A stretch of 64,000 nt of DNA from Nocardioides panzhihuensis (GTDB lineage: Bacteria > Actinomycetota > Actinomycetes > Propionibacteriales > Nocardioidaceae): NCBI RefSeq assembly GCF_013408335.1, contig NZ_JACBZR010000001.1, forward strand, positions 3,318,501 to 3,382,500, in the 5' to 3' direction. The first letter of the stretch is position 1, and every line of letters starts with the position of its first letter. A program made the position numbers and the translations under genes. Positions 1-8,123 of the stretch are shown here, in pieces. The notes below the pieces were generated by a model that was given only the letters and a program-made list of their open reading frames with translations, did not search any database and was not told where the DNA came from.

Positions 1-999
1 GTGGCGCAGCGCAAGGTGGTAGCCATCCTCCGTGCCGGTCACGCCGCGCACCTCGGTGTTGGTCAGCAGAGTGGTCCCGGCGACGCCACCACCCCCCTGG
101 CCGACCGAGCGGGTGTAGAGCGCCTCGTGGATCGCGTCGATGGTGTCGCCCGAGATGCCCTTGTAGAGGCTCTGCTGCGATTTCAGCAGCCGGTCGCGCT
201 TGTCGGCGGGCAGCGCCTGGAAGTAGGCGGAGTACTCCGGAGAGGTCAGCTCGAGGGTGAGCTTGGTGTACTCCATCGAGAAGAACCGCGGGCTGCGGGT
301 CAGCCAGGCCAGCTGGTAGTCGTGGTCGGGCTGGTCGGTCAGCAGGTCGAGGTAGACCTCGGCGGCCGACTGGCCGCTGCCGACCACCGTGATGCTGCGT
401 CGGTCGACGAGCTCGTCCTTGCGCGCCAGGTACTCCGCGCTGTGGATGGCCGGCCCGTCCCCCGCCACCGCCGTAGCGGCGCACTCGGGGACGCGCGGGC
501 TCGTGCCGGTCCCGAGCACCAGCCGCCTGGTCAGATGCCTCTCGCCGGTGGCGGTGGTGACGACGTACGTCTCCCCGTCGTGCTCGACAGAGGTGACCTG
601 CTGCCCGAACCGGACCGAGTCGAGCCGCTCGGCGACCCACTGGCAGTACTGGTTGTACTCGCGTCGATGGGGCAGGAAGCTCTCCCGGATGTAGAACGGG
701 TAGATCCGGCCGTTCTGCTTGAGGAAGTTGAGGAAGCTGAAGCGCGAGGTCGGGTCGGCCATCGTCACCAGGTCTGCCATGAACGGCACCTGCAAGGTGG
801 CGTCGTCGAGCATCATGCCGGGGTGCCAGTCGAACCGGTCGCGGCCCTCGAGGAAGAGGCAGTCGAGCTCGCTGATCGGGTCGGCCAGCGCGGCCAGGCC
901 TAGGTTGAACGGGCCGAGCCCGATGCCGATCAGGTCGTGGACGTGAGCCGATCCACCAGAGACTGTGAACACAGTTGCGGGAGTCGTGGGTGCGTTCAT
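1..999 (-). CDS. desB: L-lysine (or ornithine) N6-hydroxylase, DesB/IucD type, 3' end outside window
   Basis: Flavin- and NADPH-dependent amine hydroxylase that would convert a diamine or lysine to its N-hydroxy form, the second step of hydroxamate siderophore synthesis. The 333 visible residues begin at an ATG that overlaps the stop of the upstream decarboxylase as ATGA. Near the N terminus is the FAD-binding GIGIGPFNLGLAAL motif, then the family segment WHPGMMLDDATLQVPF, and mid-protein the NADPH motif VVGSGQSAAEVYLDLL. The reading frame is open through base 1, so the C terminus is missing. Neighbours (a PLP decarboxylase and a divergent MFS exporter, both behind an iron box) point to a desferrioxamine-like pathway in which the decarboxylase product cadaverine is hydroxylated. 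The exact substrate, cadaverine or lysine or ornithine, cannot be settled from sequence alone. Confidence 0.9.
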   Translation of the reverse strand, partial: MNAPTTPATVFTVSGGSAHVHDLIGIGLGPFNLGLAALADPISELDCLFLEGRDRFDWHPGMMLDDATLQVPFMADLVTMADPTSRFSFLNFLKQNGRIYPFYIRESFLPHRREYNQYCQWVAERLDSVRFGQQVTSVEHDGETYVVTTATGERHLTRRLVLGTGTSPRVPECAATAVAGDGPAIHSAEYLARKDELVDRRSITVVGSGQSAAEVYLDLLTDQPDHDYQLAWLTRSPRFFSMEYTKLTLELTSPEYSAYFQALPADKRDRLLKSQQSLYKGISGDTIDAIHEALYTRSVGQGGGGVAGTTLLTNTEVRGVTGTEDGYHLALRH

Positions 1000-2447
1000 C
1001 GGGCGACCTCCGGAACGACGCGGCCCAGAGAGAGACCCAGCGCACGCACCTGCTCGATGAGCTCGAGTACGTCCTGCACGGAGGCCTTGGGATTGAGCAG
1101 CGTGAGCTTGAGGAACTGGCGACCGTCGACCTTGGTCGCGGCGACGACACCCCGGCCGCCGCTCCACATCTCGGCCCGGATCCGGCGGTTGAGGTCACCG
1201 AGTGCCTCCTCGTCCAGGAGAGGATCGCGGTAGCGGAAGACGACGGTGGAGAGCTGGGAGGGCGCGACGACCTCGATGTCGGGCTGCGCGCCGAGGAGGT
1301 CGTAGACCTCGCGCGCCAGGTCGATCACGGACTCGAGGTAGGCGCCGATCTGGTCGGCGCCCATCGTGCGCAGCGTCAGCCACAGCTTGAGTGCGTCGAA
1401 GCGGCGGGTGGTCTGCAGCGACTTGTCGACCTGGTTGGGGTTTTCCGACTCCCGCGGGTTGAGGTAGTCCGCATACCAGGAAGCGTGCTGCATCGTGGCC
1501 AGGTCACGCACCAGGAGGGCGCTGGAGGAGACCGGCTGGAACCAGGTCTTGTGGTAGTCGATCGTGATCGAGTTCGACCTCTCGATGCCGTCGAGCAGAT
1601 GCCGATACCTCGGCGAGGCGAGCAGCCCACCGCCGTACGCCGCGTCGACGTGGAACCAGACGTTGAAGTCCTGGCAGGCGTCGGCGATCGCGTGGAGCGG
1701 GTCGATGACCCCGAAGTCGGTGGTGCCCGCGGTGGCCACGACGGCCGCGGGGACGAGACCGTCGACGACGCAGTCGTCGAGTGCGGCCCGGAGAGCGACG
1801 ACGTCCATCCGGCGGTCGGCGTCGGTCGGGATCGCGATCGCGGCCGCGTCGCCCATACCGAGCAGACGGGCAGACTTCGCGATGGAGAAGTGGCTGTCCT
1901 CGGAGGTCAGGAAGCGCAGCCGGTCCAGAGGTACGCCTCGGCGCTCCGCCTCACCGCGGGCCAGGAGCAGCGCCTGCAGGTTGGACTGGCTGCCACCGCT
2001 GGTGAAGATGCCGTCGCGGGTCGCCTCGGGGTAGCCTGCACGGGCCGCGGTCCAGTCGATGAGACGGCGTTCCATGAACGTCCCGCCGACCGACTGGTCG
2101 AAGGTGTCCATCGAGGTGTTGACCGCCGCGATCAGAAGCTCACCGACGAGGGCGGGAATGACGACCGGGCAGTTGAGGTGAGCCGCATAGGAAGGGTCGT
2201 GGAACCAGACCGCGTCCTCGAGCCAGAGCCGGCTGACCTCGGCCAACGCGGCGCCGCCGTCCAGGAGCGGATCGTCGAGATCGACCTCGGCGACGGGCTT
2301 GGCGGCCAGCTCGGGCGAGATACCGGTGGTGGGGCCCTCGAGCGTGGCGAGCTGGTCCACGAGAAGCCTGATCGCTTCGGTGATGCCGCTGGTGTACTCA
2401 CGAGCATTGTCGGGGTGGAACAGATGCTCCAAGTGCGGTGCGCTCAC
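996..2447 (-). CDS. desA: PLP-dependent decarboxylase, probable lysine decarboxylase of siderophore pathway
   Basis: Group II pyridoxal-phosphate decarboxylase of 483 residues, the usual length for DesA-like enzymes. It would remove the carboxyl group of lysine (or a related amino acid such as diaminobutyrate) to feed hydroxamate siderophore synthesis. The fold-I signature is clear: WFHVDAAYGGG holds the Asp that contacts the pyridine nitrogen, and SITIDYHKTWFQP holds the His-Lys pair whose Lys forms the Schiff base. It is the first gene of a minus-strand operon and its stop codon overlaps the start of the hydroxylase. Its promoter region contains a strong DtxR/IdeR-type iron box, so iron-repressed expression is expected. 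Confidence 0.9.
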   Translation of the reverse strand: MSAPHLEHLFHPDNAREYTSGITEAIRLLVDQLATLEGPTTGISPELAAKPVAEVDLDDPLLDGGAALAEVSRLWLEDAVWFHDPSYAAHLNCPVVIPALVGELLIAAVNTSMDTFDQSVGGTFMERRLIDWTAARAGYPEATRDGIFTSGGSQSNLQALLLARGEAERRGVPLDRLRFLTSEDSHFSIAKSARLLGMGDAAAIAIPTDADRRMDVVALRAALDDCVVDGLVPAAVVATAGTTDFGVIDPLHAIADACQDFNVWFHVDAAYGGGLLASPRYRHLLDGIERSNSITIDYHKTWFQPVSSSALLVRDLATMQHASWYADYLNPRESENPNQVDKSLQTTRRFDALKLWLTLRTMGADQIGAYLESVIDLAREVYDLLGAQPDIEVVAPSQLSTVVFRYRDPLLDEEALGDLNRRIRAEMWSGGRGVVAATKVDGRQFLKLTLLNPKASVQDVLELIEQVRALGLSLGRVVPEVAR

Positions 2448-2470
2448 TGGTCTCCTTCATCGCGGGGTGA

Positions 2471-2504
2471 TTAGGTTAGGCAAGCCTAAGTGAGGTTACC
2501 CTAA
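2471..2504. promoter_or_regulatory. Double DtxR/IdeR-type iron box between desA and MFS exporter
   Basis: TTAGGTTAGGCAAGCCTAA at 2471-2489 matches 17 of 19 bases of the actinobacterial iron-box consensus (TTAGGTTAGGCTAACCTAA). A weaker overlapping box on the other strand covers 2486-2504, with about 13 of 19 matches. Overlapping boxes are typical where two repressor dimers bind. The site sits 24 bases upstream of the desA start and 47 bases before the divergent MFS start, so one iron-loaded repressor could shut both. Confidence 0.88.
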
Positions 2505-2551
2505 ACGCACCGCCGCCAGATGAGCGGGTCAAAGAGAGGACGATCACACCC

Positions 2552-3808
2552 GTGCACCACTCCCCCACGCAGGCCCGTCGAGTGCTCGCCGGCTTCGCCT
2601 TCGCCTCCCTCGGCAACGGCCTCACCCTGCCGTTCCTCTACGTCTACCTGGCTCAGGTGCAGGACCTCGGGTCATCGACCGCGGGTTGGATGTTCGCCTG
2701 GATGGGACTTGTCGGGCTGGCCGCCGCCCCCGGGGTCGGAGCGCTCCTCGACCGCTTCGGACCTCGTGCCGTGCTGATCGGCGCGCTGGTCATCGAGGCC
2801 GCCGCCATCGGCTCGCTCGGATTCGCCGACGGCACCGTGCCGACCATGGCGGTGCTCGCCGGCGTGGTGGTGGGCGCCTCTCCCCTCTGGCCCGGCACGA
2901 CGACCCTGCTGGCCGGGATGGTCTCCGCCGAGGGCCGCGAGCGTGCGTACGGCTTCGCCTTCCTGGGGCTGAACGTCGGCATCGGCGTGGGCGGCCTGGT
3001 CAGTGCGTTCCTCGTCGATGTCGACCGCCCTGAGACCTTCCAGGTGCTCTACCTGTGCGACGCGCTGGCCTACCTGGCCTATGCCGCGGTCCTGGCGCTC
3101 CTCGTCCGCTCCCCCGCCGGGGACGACGCGGCCCAGGAAGAGACCGGAGGGACCTGGGGCGAGGTGCTGCGGGACCGCCGTGCGGTGGCGCTGGTCGGCT
3201 GCGGCGTCCTCGCGGTGACCTTCGGCTACGGGCAGCTCGAGGCCGGCGCGACCGCGTACGCCGTGGAAGTGGCCGGGGTGCCGGCGACCGCCCTCGGCTG
3301 GGCCTTCGCCGCGAACGCCGCCGTGATCGTCTGCGGCCAGGTGATCCTGCTGCGGCTCACCTCCGGATGGCGGCGTACGTCGGCGCTGGCCTGCGCTGTC
3401 CTGACCTGGTCCCTCGCCTGGACCGTGCTGGCCGCCGCGGACCTGATGCCGACCGCCGGCGCGATCGCAGCGGTCGTGGTCGGCCTCGCGATCTTCGGCC
3501 TCGGCGAGACGCTGTGGGCGCCGATCGTGACCGGTCTGGCGAACACCATCGCCCCCGACCACCTACGCGGCCGCTACAACGCTTCCCTCGGCCTCACCCT
3601 GACCCTCGGCCAGATCCTCGGTCCCGCGCTGGCCGGCACCCTCATCGGCAGCGGGCTCGGCCACCTGTGGGCGATCGTCGTGATCGGCGGCACCCTCACC
3701 GCCGGCCTGGTGCTGACCAGGCTCCGGTTCCTGCTCACCGCGGAGGAGGACGGCGCCGCCCCGCAGGCCGAGACCCGCCGGGAACCGGTCGACGTGGCCG
3801 CCGACTAG
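2552..3808 (+). CDS. MFS transporter, probable siderophore exporter
   Basis: A 418-residue, 12-helix major facilitator protein, inferred to pump the finished siderophore out of the cell because it is divergent from desA and shares its iron box. The start is GTG with an AAAGAGAGGA ribosome site about 11 bases upstream. The segment GWMFAWMGLVGLAAAPGVG followed by DRFGPR matches the helix 2-3 region of MFS pumps, and a second DHLRGRYN motif lies in the C-terminal half. EntS-like exporters beside siderophore genes are the closest functional parallel. The fold is certain; the substrate is inferred only from context. Confidence 0.82.
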   Translation: MHHSPTQARRVLAGFAFASLGNGLTLPFLYVYLAQVQDLGSSTAGWMFAWMGLVGLAAAPGVGALLDRFGPRAVLIGALVIEAAAIGSLGFADGTVPTMAVLAGVVVGASPLWPGTTTLLAGMVSAEGRERAYGFAFLGLNVGIGVGGLVSAFLVDVDRPETFQVLYLCDALAYLAYAAVLALLVRSPAGDDAAQEETGGTWGEVLRDRRAVALVGCGVLAVTFGYGQLEAGATAYAVEVAGVPATALGWAFAANAAVIVCGQVILLRLTSGWRRTSALACAVLTWSLAWTVLAAADLMPTAGAIAAVVVGLAIFGLGETLWAPIVTGLANTIAPDHLRGRYNASLGLTLTLGQILGPALAGTLIGSGLGHLWAIVVIGGTLTAGLVLTRLRFLLTAEEDGAAPQAETRREPVDVAAD

Positions 3809-3836
3809 GCGACCACGTCGATCAGGAGGCTCAGGA

Positions 3837-4433
3837 TCAGCTGGAGAACGGAACCGCCTTCGCGGCGTCGGTGTGCCAGTTGGTGCCGATCGGCTGGTCG
3901 ACCTCCGCTGTGCCCGGCAGCTTCAGGGACACGGGGTCCATGTCGCCCTCGTGCGCGGAGACGATGATCTCCTCGAACTGCACGCCACCCTCCTGCGGTC
4001 CGCTGTGCGGGTTCACCCCGGCGTACGCCTTGATGGAGCCCGTCATCGTGATCGGCTCGCCCTCCGCCTGCTCGCTGGGCTTCACGTCGCCGGAGACGCC
4101 CGAGCCGAAGCCGGCCTCGACCGTCCGGCCCTCCAGGGTGCAGGTCACGCCGGGCTCGGCGCTCGCCGTGATCAGGTAGTAGCCACCCGCCTGGGACTTC
4201 TCGGTGACAGTGAAGGACAGGTCACCGGTGGCGCACACACCGCCGGACTCCGCGGCGTCCGTGGCGTCCGTGGCGTCCGTGGTCGGCTCGTCGGTCGGCT
4301 CGGCCGAAGGGCTCGGGCTGCTCTGCTCACCCCCGTCGTCGGCGGGCTCGGAGGAGCAAGCCGACGCGGCGAGCACGATGGTGGCGGTAGCGAGGAGGAG
4401 CGGCGCGAGACGGCGCCGGATACTGGTGGGCAT
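3837..4433 (-). CDS. Putative secreted lipoprotein
   Basis: A 198-residue exported protein with three arginines, a hydrophobic stretch and the lipobox LAASAC, so it should be lipid-anchored on the outer face of the membrane. After the Cys comes an acidic, Ser/Thr/Pro-rich linker that includes three TDA repeats, then a roughly 130-residue beta-rich domain that begins with a cysteine (VCATGDLSF) and has a second cysteine in a VTCTL segment. The spacing is reminiscent of DUF4232-type domains, but I do not claim that firmly. The start chosen is the ATG at 4433, which has AGAGAG just upstream; an in-frame ATG five codons earlier lacks a ribosome site. Function unknown. Confidence 0.75.
   Translation of the reverse strand: MPTSIRRRLAPLLLATATIVLAASACSSEPADDGGEQSSPSPSAEPTDEPTTDATDATDAAESGGVCATGDLSFTVTEKSQAGGYYLITASAEPGVTCTLEGRTVEAGFGSGVSGDVKPSEQAEGEPITMTGSIKAYAGVNPHSGPQEGGVQFEEIIVSAHEGDMDPVSLKLPGTAEVDQPIGTNWHTDAAKAVPFSS
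4255..4281. repeat. Three 9-bp tandem units in lipoprotein linker
   Basis: Three perfect copies of GCGTCCGTG, encoding Thr-Asp-Ala repeats on the minus strand, lie in the linker that follows the lipobox. Slippage here would change linker length without a frameshift. Confidence 0.85.
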
Positions 4434-4492
4434 CTGCTCTCTTGTCATGGTCTGGCGAGCGGACGCTCGCTGGGATGTCCGGGGCCCTGAAT

Positions 4493-5416
4493 CTATACAG
4501 ACCGGGCCCTTTCCTTTACGTAGCCGAGCCGCCCGCGCGTGGCGAGGATGACGACCACCGCGCCGATCCCCGCGGCGAGCAGCAGCGCGAGCTGGAACTC
4601 GTCGGCGTCGACGCCCGGGAAGAGCTCAGTCGAGGCCACCGAGGCGTAGTTGTTGACGCTGGTGTGCAGGAGCATCGCCAGCGGCAGGCTCGCCCCGGTG
4701 CGATTGAAGACCCAGGTCATCACGATGCCGAAGGTGACGCAGAAGGCCGTGAAGACGAACGGGGCGTACCAGCTCACCTCCGGCCCGGCCCAGTCGGTCA
4801 GGAAGAGCGGCATGTGCCACAGCGCCCAGATCGGCCCGAGCACGAAGGCGGACCCGAGCGGTCCGACCTTCCGTTGCAGCCGGGGCAGGGCGAAGTCGCG
4901 CCAGCCCGGCTCCTCGGCGAGTCCGGTGGTGATCATCTGCAGCAGCAGCCCGGGGACGTACGCCACCAGCACGAACAGCCACGCCTGCGACGGCGCCGCC
5001 ATCTGCCCGCCGGTGACCTGGGTCGCGACGATGATCGCGGCCGGCACGCCGATCAGGATGCCGGCGTACCAGCGCCAGCTCGCCCGCCAGCGCCACATCC
5101 CGGCGACCCAGGCACGCAGGCCGGCCCGGCCGCCGACGATCCCGGTGACCAATGCGGCACTGCCGATCGGGCCGAGGTAGGCACCCGGGAGCATCCCCAG
5201 GAGCTGGCCGCCGATCATGCCGCCGGGGAAGGTGAGGTCCCACACGCCCAGGCCACTGTTGGAGAGGATGTACGGAGTCCAGGCCAGCCAGCTCGCCGCG
5301 AGGGCGAGCACGAAGAACGTGGAGAGCTGATGGCCGCGTACGAATGCTCGTATGCCTTGTTCCGGTTCCATCAGTGGCGGGGTCAATGGTTGGGTCACTG
5401 GCTGGGTCGTGGTCAT
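4493..5416 (-). CDS. CPBP family intramembrane metalloprotease
   Basis: A polytopic membrane protein of 307 residues with the three conserved metal-site motifs of the CPBP/CAAX protease (Abi) family: LAEEPGWRDF (EExxxR), ALWHMPLF, and a final HTSVNNY near the C terminus. Members cleave peptides within the membrane or modify prenylated proteins; in bacteria roles include bacteriocin self-protection and regulated proteolysis. About eight hydrophobic segments are visible. A good AAAGGGA ribosome site precedes the ATG. A kinase/response-regulator pair is transcribed divergently 150 bases away, so stress-responsive control is plausible but unproven. Confidence 0.88.
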   Translation of the reverse strand: MTTTQPVTQPLTPPLMEPEQGIRAFVRGHQLSTFFVLALAASWLAWTPYILSNSGLGVWDLTFPGGMIGGQLLGMLPGAYLGPIGSAALVTGIVGGRAGLRAWVAGMWRWRASWRWYAGILIGVPAAIIVATQVTGGQMAAPSQAWLFVLVAYVPGLLLQMITTGLAEEPGWRDFALPRLQRKVGPLGSAFVLGPIWALWHMPLFLTDWAGPEVSWYAPFVFTAFCVTFGIVMTWVFNRTGASLPLAMLLHTSVNNYASVASTELFPGVDADEFQLALLLAAGIGAVVVILATRGRLGYVKERARSV

Positions 5417-5564
5417 GGTCGTTCCCTTTCGGCGGAGGTCGCTTTGCTGGTGGACCTGAACCTATGAACGGGACCGAACTCACCGCGCCGGGCAAAAGAG
5501 CGAACCTTCGCACTTGCATCGAAAGATGCTGGCGACCGGGACCGGCTGCCGAAAGGATGATGGC

Positions 5565-6830
5565 GTGAGTGACGAGACGAACCGGATGATGCCGCGACTG
5601 ACTGCGCCTGTCGTGATCGGGCCCGTGGTGGTCTGGCTGGTCACCACGGCGTCGCTGGTGGCCGTGCCCGGCCTCGACTCCGCCGACGCCGAGATCGGCG
5701 GGAGCCCGACGCTCGGCAGCGGCGGCTGGTGGGTCGCACTGGCGGTGCTCACCGCCCAGGCGGTGGTGCTCCTCGAGCGGCGCTCGCGACCGTTGGCGGT
5801 GCTGCTGGTCGTGGCCGCCGCCTCGGTCGTGCTGGCGGTCAGCGGCGCGGGCGACGCCACCAGCCTCGCCTCGGCGGCTGTGCTGGTCGCGGTCTGGTCG
5901 GCGGTGACCTCGACGTCGCTCCCCCGCCGCGCCAGTGCTCTCGCCGGGGCACTGACCGGTGCCGGCCTGCTGGTCGCGCTCGGCACCTGCCTGAGCCAGA
6001 CGAGCATCGGGCTGCCGGTCGGCACCGCGGTCCTCGCCGGTCTGGCCCACGGTGCGGGGGTGATCGCCGCCCCCGCGCTGCTCGCCGCCACCGTGCATGC
6101 ACGCCGCGACGCGCGGGCAGCCCGGACCGACCTCGCGGACGCCGTCGAGCGCGAGCAGTCGGCCCAGATCGCCGCGGCGATCGCGCAGGAACGAACGGCG
6201 ATGGCCCGCGAGCTCCATGACATCGCCGCCCACCACCTGACCGGCATCGCGGTCATGACCGGCGCGGTCGAGCGGCAGATCGACACCGACCCGGCGGGCG
6301 CGAAGGAGTCGGTACGCCAGGTCCGCACCCAGAGCACCGCGATGCTGCGCGAGCTGCGTGGACTGGTCACGCTGCTGCGGAGTCCGGGGCAGACCGAGGA
6401 GGCGAGCGGGCAGGAGCGCCTGTCCCAGCTGGCCTCGCTCGTCGACGAGGCCCGTCGTGCCGGGCTGGAGGTGTCTCTCTCCACCCTGGGCGCCGTCTCC
6501 GTCACCGAGAGCGTCGGGCCGCTCGCCCAGCTCTCCGCCTACCGCACCGCGCAGGAGTGCCTCGCCAACGCCGCGCGGCACGCGCCGGGTGCCCGGTGCG
6601 AGGTGGTCCTGGACGCCCGGGACCCGGCTGCGGTGGTGGTGACGGTGCGCAACGGGCCACCGCCCGTGGCCCCCGTCGGGATGCCGCGCCGGCGTGGCCT
6701 GGGCCTGGTCGGCATGCAGGAGCGCGCCGACCTCACCGACTCGACCCTCGAGGCCGGACCGACCGCCGAGGGCGGCTGGCAGACGCGGCTGCGGATCCCC
6801 GCCACCGCGACCGCGGAGGTGGCCGGATGA
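5565..6830 (+). CDS. NarL-type sensor histidine kinase
   Basis: A 421-residue membrane sensor kinase. The N-terminal half holds about five or six transmembrane helices with almost no outside loop, as in DesK-like sensors of membrane state or antibiotics. The H-box ARELHDIAAHHLTGIAVM carries the phosphorylated His, the N-box is QECLANAARHAPGA, and the ATP lid is GLGLVGMQERA. The start chosen is GTG at 5565 because GAAAGGA lies seven bases upstream; a longer upstream frame exists but lacks a ribosome site. It overlaps the next gene, the response regulator, as ATGA, so the two are made together. Confidence 0.9.
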   Translation: MSDETNRMMPRLTAPVVIGPVVVWLVTTASLVAVPGLDSADAEIGGSPTLGSGGWWVALAVLTAQAVVLLERRSRPLAVLLVVAAASVVLAVSGAGDATSLASAAVLVAVWSAVTSTSLPRRASALAGALTGAGLLVALGTCLSQTSIGLPVGTAVLAGLAHGAGVIAAPALLAATVHARRDARAARTDLADAVEREQSAQIAAAIAQERTAMARELHDIAAHHLTGIAVMTGAVERQIDTDPAGAKESVRQVRTQSTAMLRELRGLVTLLRSPGQTEEASGQERLSQLASLVDEARRAGLEVSLSTLGAVSVTESVGPLAQLSAYRTAQECLANAARHAPGARCEVVLDARDPAAVVVTVRNGPPPVAPVGMPRRRGLGLVGMQERADLTDSTLEAGPTAEGGWQTRLRIPATATAEVAG

Positions 6831-7486
6831 TCCGGGTCGTGGTCGCCGACGACCAGCCGCTGGTGCGTGCCGGGCTGCGTACGCTGCTGGAGACCGAGCC
6901 TGACATCGAGGTCGTCGCGGTGGCCGCGGACGGCGCCGCCGCGGTCGAGCAGGCACTCGCGCTGCGGCCCGACATGGTCTACATGGACATCCGCATGCCC
7001 GGCCGCGACGGCATCAGCGCCACCCGCGAGCTCTGCGGTCCCGAGGTCGCCGACCCGGTCCCGGTGCTCGTCCTGACCACCTTCGACATCGACGACTACG
7101 TCTTCGGCGCCCTCGAGGCCGGCGCCTCCGGTTTCCTCCTCAAGGATGCCGAACCCGACGCCATCGTGGCCGCGGTCCGCTCCGTCGCCGCCGGCCACGG
7201 CACCCTCGACACCTCCCTCACCCGACGGGTCCTTCGCGAGGTCGTCACCCGCAGACGTACGCAGCCGGTGACCGCGGCGCGCGCCAGCGAGGTCCTCACC
7301 ACCCGCGAGCTCGACATCCTGCTCCACCTCGCCGAGGGCATGTCCAACGACGAGATCGCCCAGGCGCTCTTCCTCGAGGTCTCCACGGTCAAGTCCCACC
7401 TGGCCCGGATGATGCCCAAGCTCGGCGTCAAGTCCCGCCTCCAGGCCGCCGTGTGGGCCTACCAGTCGGGACTCGTCGAGCACTGA
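6827..7486 (+). CDS. LuxR/NarL family response regulator
   Basis: A 219-residue response regulator paired with the preceding kinase. The receiver domain has the acidic VADDQP pair, the phospho-acceptor Asp in MVYMDIRMPG, the switch Thr in LTTFD and the conserved Lys in FLLKD. The C-terminal helix-turn-helix (TTRELDILLHLAEGMSNDEI and the VKSHLARMMPKL recognition helix) is of the LuxR type. The start overlaps the kinase stop. The target genes are not visible; the divergent CPBP protease is a reasonable candidate. Confidence 0.92.
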   Translation: MIRVVVADDQPLVRAGLRTLLETEPDIEVVAVAADGAAAVEQALALRPDMVYMDIRMPGRDGISATRELCGPEVADPVPVLVLTTFDIDDYVFGALEAGASGFLLKDAEPDAIVAAVRSVAAGHGTLDTSLTRRVLREVVTRRRTQPVTAARASEVLTTRELDILLHLAEGMSNDEIAQALFLEVSTVKSHLARMMPKLGVKSRLQAAVWAYQSGLVEH

Positions 7487-7502
7487 GGCACGGGCCGGCC
7501 GA

Positions 7503-8123
7503 TCAGATCAGGCCGGTCTCCTGCGCGACGTGGATGGCCCGGGACCGGCTGTCGACGTCGAGCTTGGTGAAGATGTGGGCGAGGTGGCTCTTGACGGTCG
7601 CCTCGGTGACGAAGAGCGTGCGCGCGATCTCCTTGTTGGTCGCGCCTCTGGCGAGGTGCCGCAGCACCTCGATCTCGCGATCGGTGAGCTTCGGCAGCGG
7701 GCTGCGCATGCCCTTGAGAACCCGGGTGGCCAGGTCCGGAGCGAGGACCATGTCCCCGGCGGCGGCGCGGTGGATGCCCTGGACGATGACCTCCGGGTCG
7801 ACGTCCTTGAGGAGGTAGCCGGCGGCTCCCGCCTCGATCGCACCGAGCACCTCGGCGTCGCGGTCGAAGGTGGTCAGGATCAGCACGACCGGCGCCGGAT
7901 CGAGGGCGCGCAGCCCGATCGTGGTCCGGATGCCGTCGATCCCGCTCCCGAGGCGCAGGTCGCACAGCACCACGTCGGGGTGAAGGTGACCGGTGAGAGC
8001 GATCGCCTCTTCGCCAGTGGCGGCCTCCCCGACGACCGTCAGGGCGTCGCCTGCCTCGATCACCGCACGCAGGCCGCTGCGTACGACCGGGTGGTCGTCG
8101 ACGAGGAGCACGGTGGTCGTCAT
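7503..8123 (-). CDS. LuxR/NarL family response regulator of the MMPL operon
   Basis: A 206-residue response regulator: receiver with VDDHP, phospho-acceptor Asp in DVVLCDLRLG, LTTFD and YLLKD, then a LuxR-type helix-turn-helix (LTDREIEVLRHLARGATNKEI; recognition helix VKSHLAHIFTKL). It is the last gene of a three-gene minus-strand operon (MMPL transporter, kinase, regulator) in which each start overlaps the previous stop as ATGA. The arrangement suggests that it controls the upstream exporter in response to what the kinase senses. It converges on the other two-component pair with only 16 bases between the stops. Confidence 0.92.
   Translation of the reverse strand: MTTTVLLVDDHPVVRSGLRAVIEAGDALTVVGEAATGEEAIALTGHLHPDVVLCDLRLGSGIDGIRTTIGLRALDPAPVVLILTTFDRDAEVLGAIEAGAAGYLLKDVDPEVIVQGIHRAAAGDMVLAPDLATRVLKGMRSPLPKLTDREIEVLRHLARGATNKEIARTLFVTEATVKSHLAHIFTKLDVDSRSRAIHVAQETGLI

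Noticed and set aside
1..903. Long plus-strand open frame of 300 codons
   Set aside because: It is the antisense of the hydroxylase gene, which has clear family motifs on the minus strand; high GC creates long shadow frames.
975..2474. Plus-strand frame of 499 codons opposite the decarboxylase
   Set aside because: Composition is Arg/Gly/Val/Asp-rich with no motif; the minus strand encodes a recognisable PLP enzyme over the same bases.
4626..6956. Minus-strand frame of 776 codons across the CPBP, kinase and regulator genes
   Set aside because: It crosses three well-supported genes in another frame and has no motif or ribosome site.
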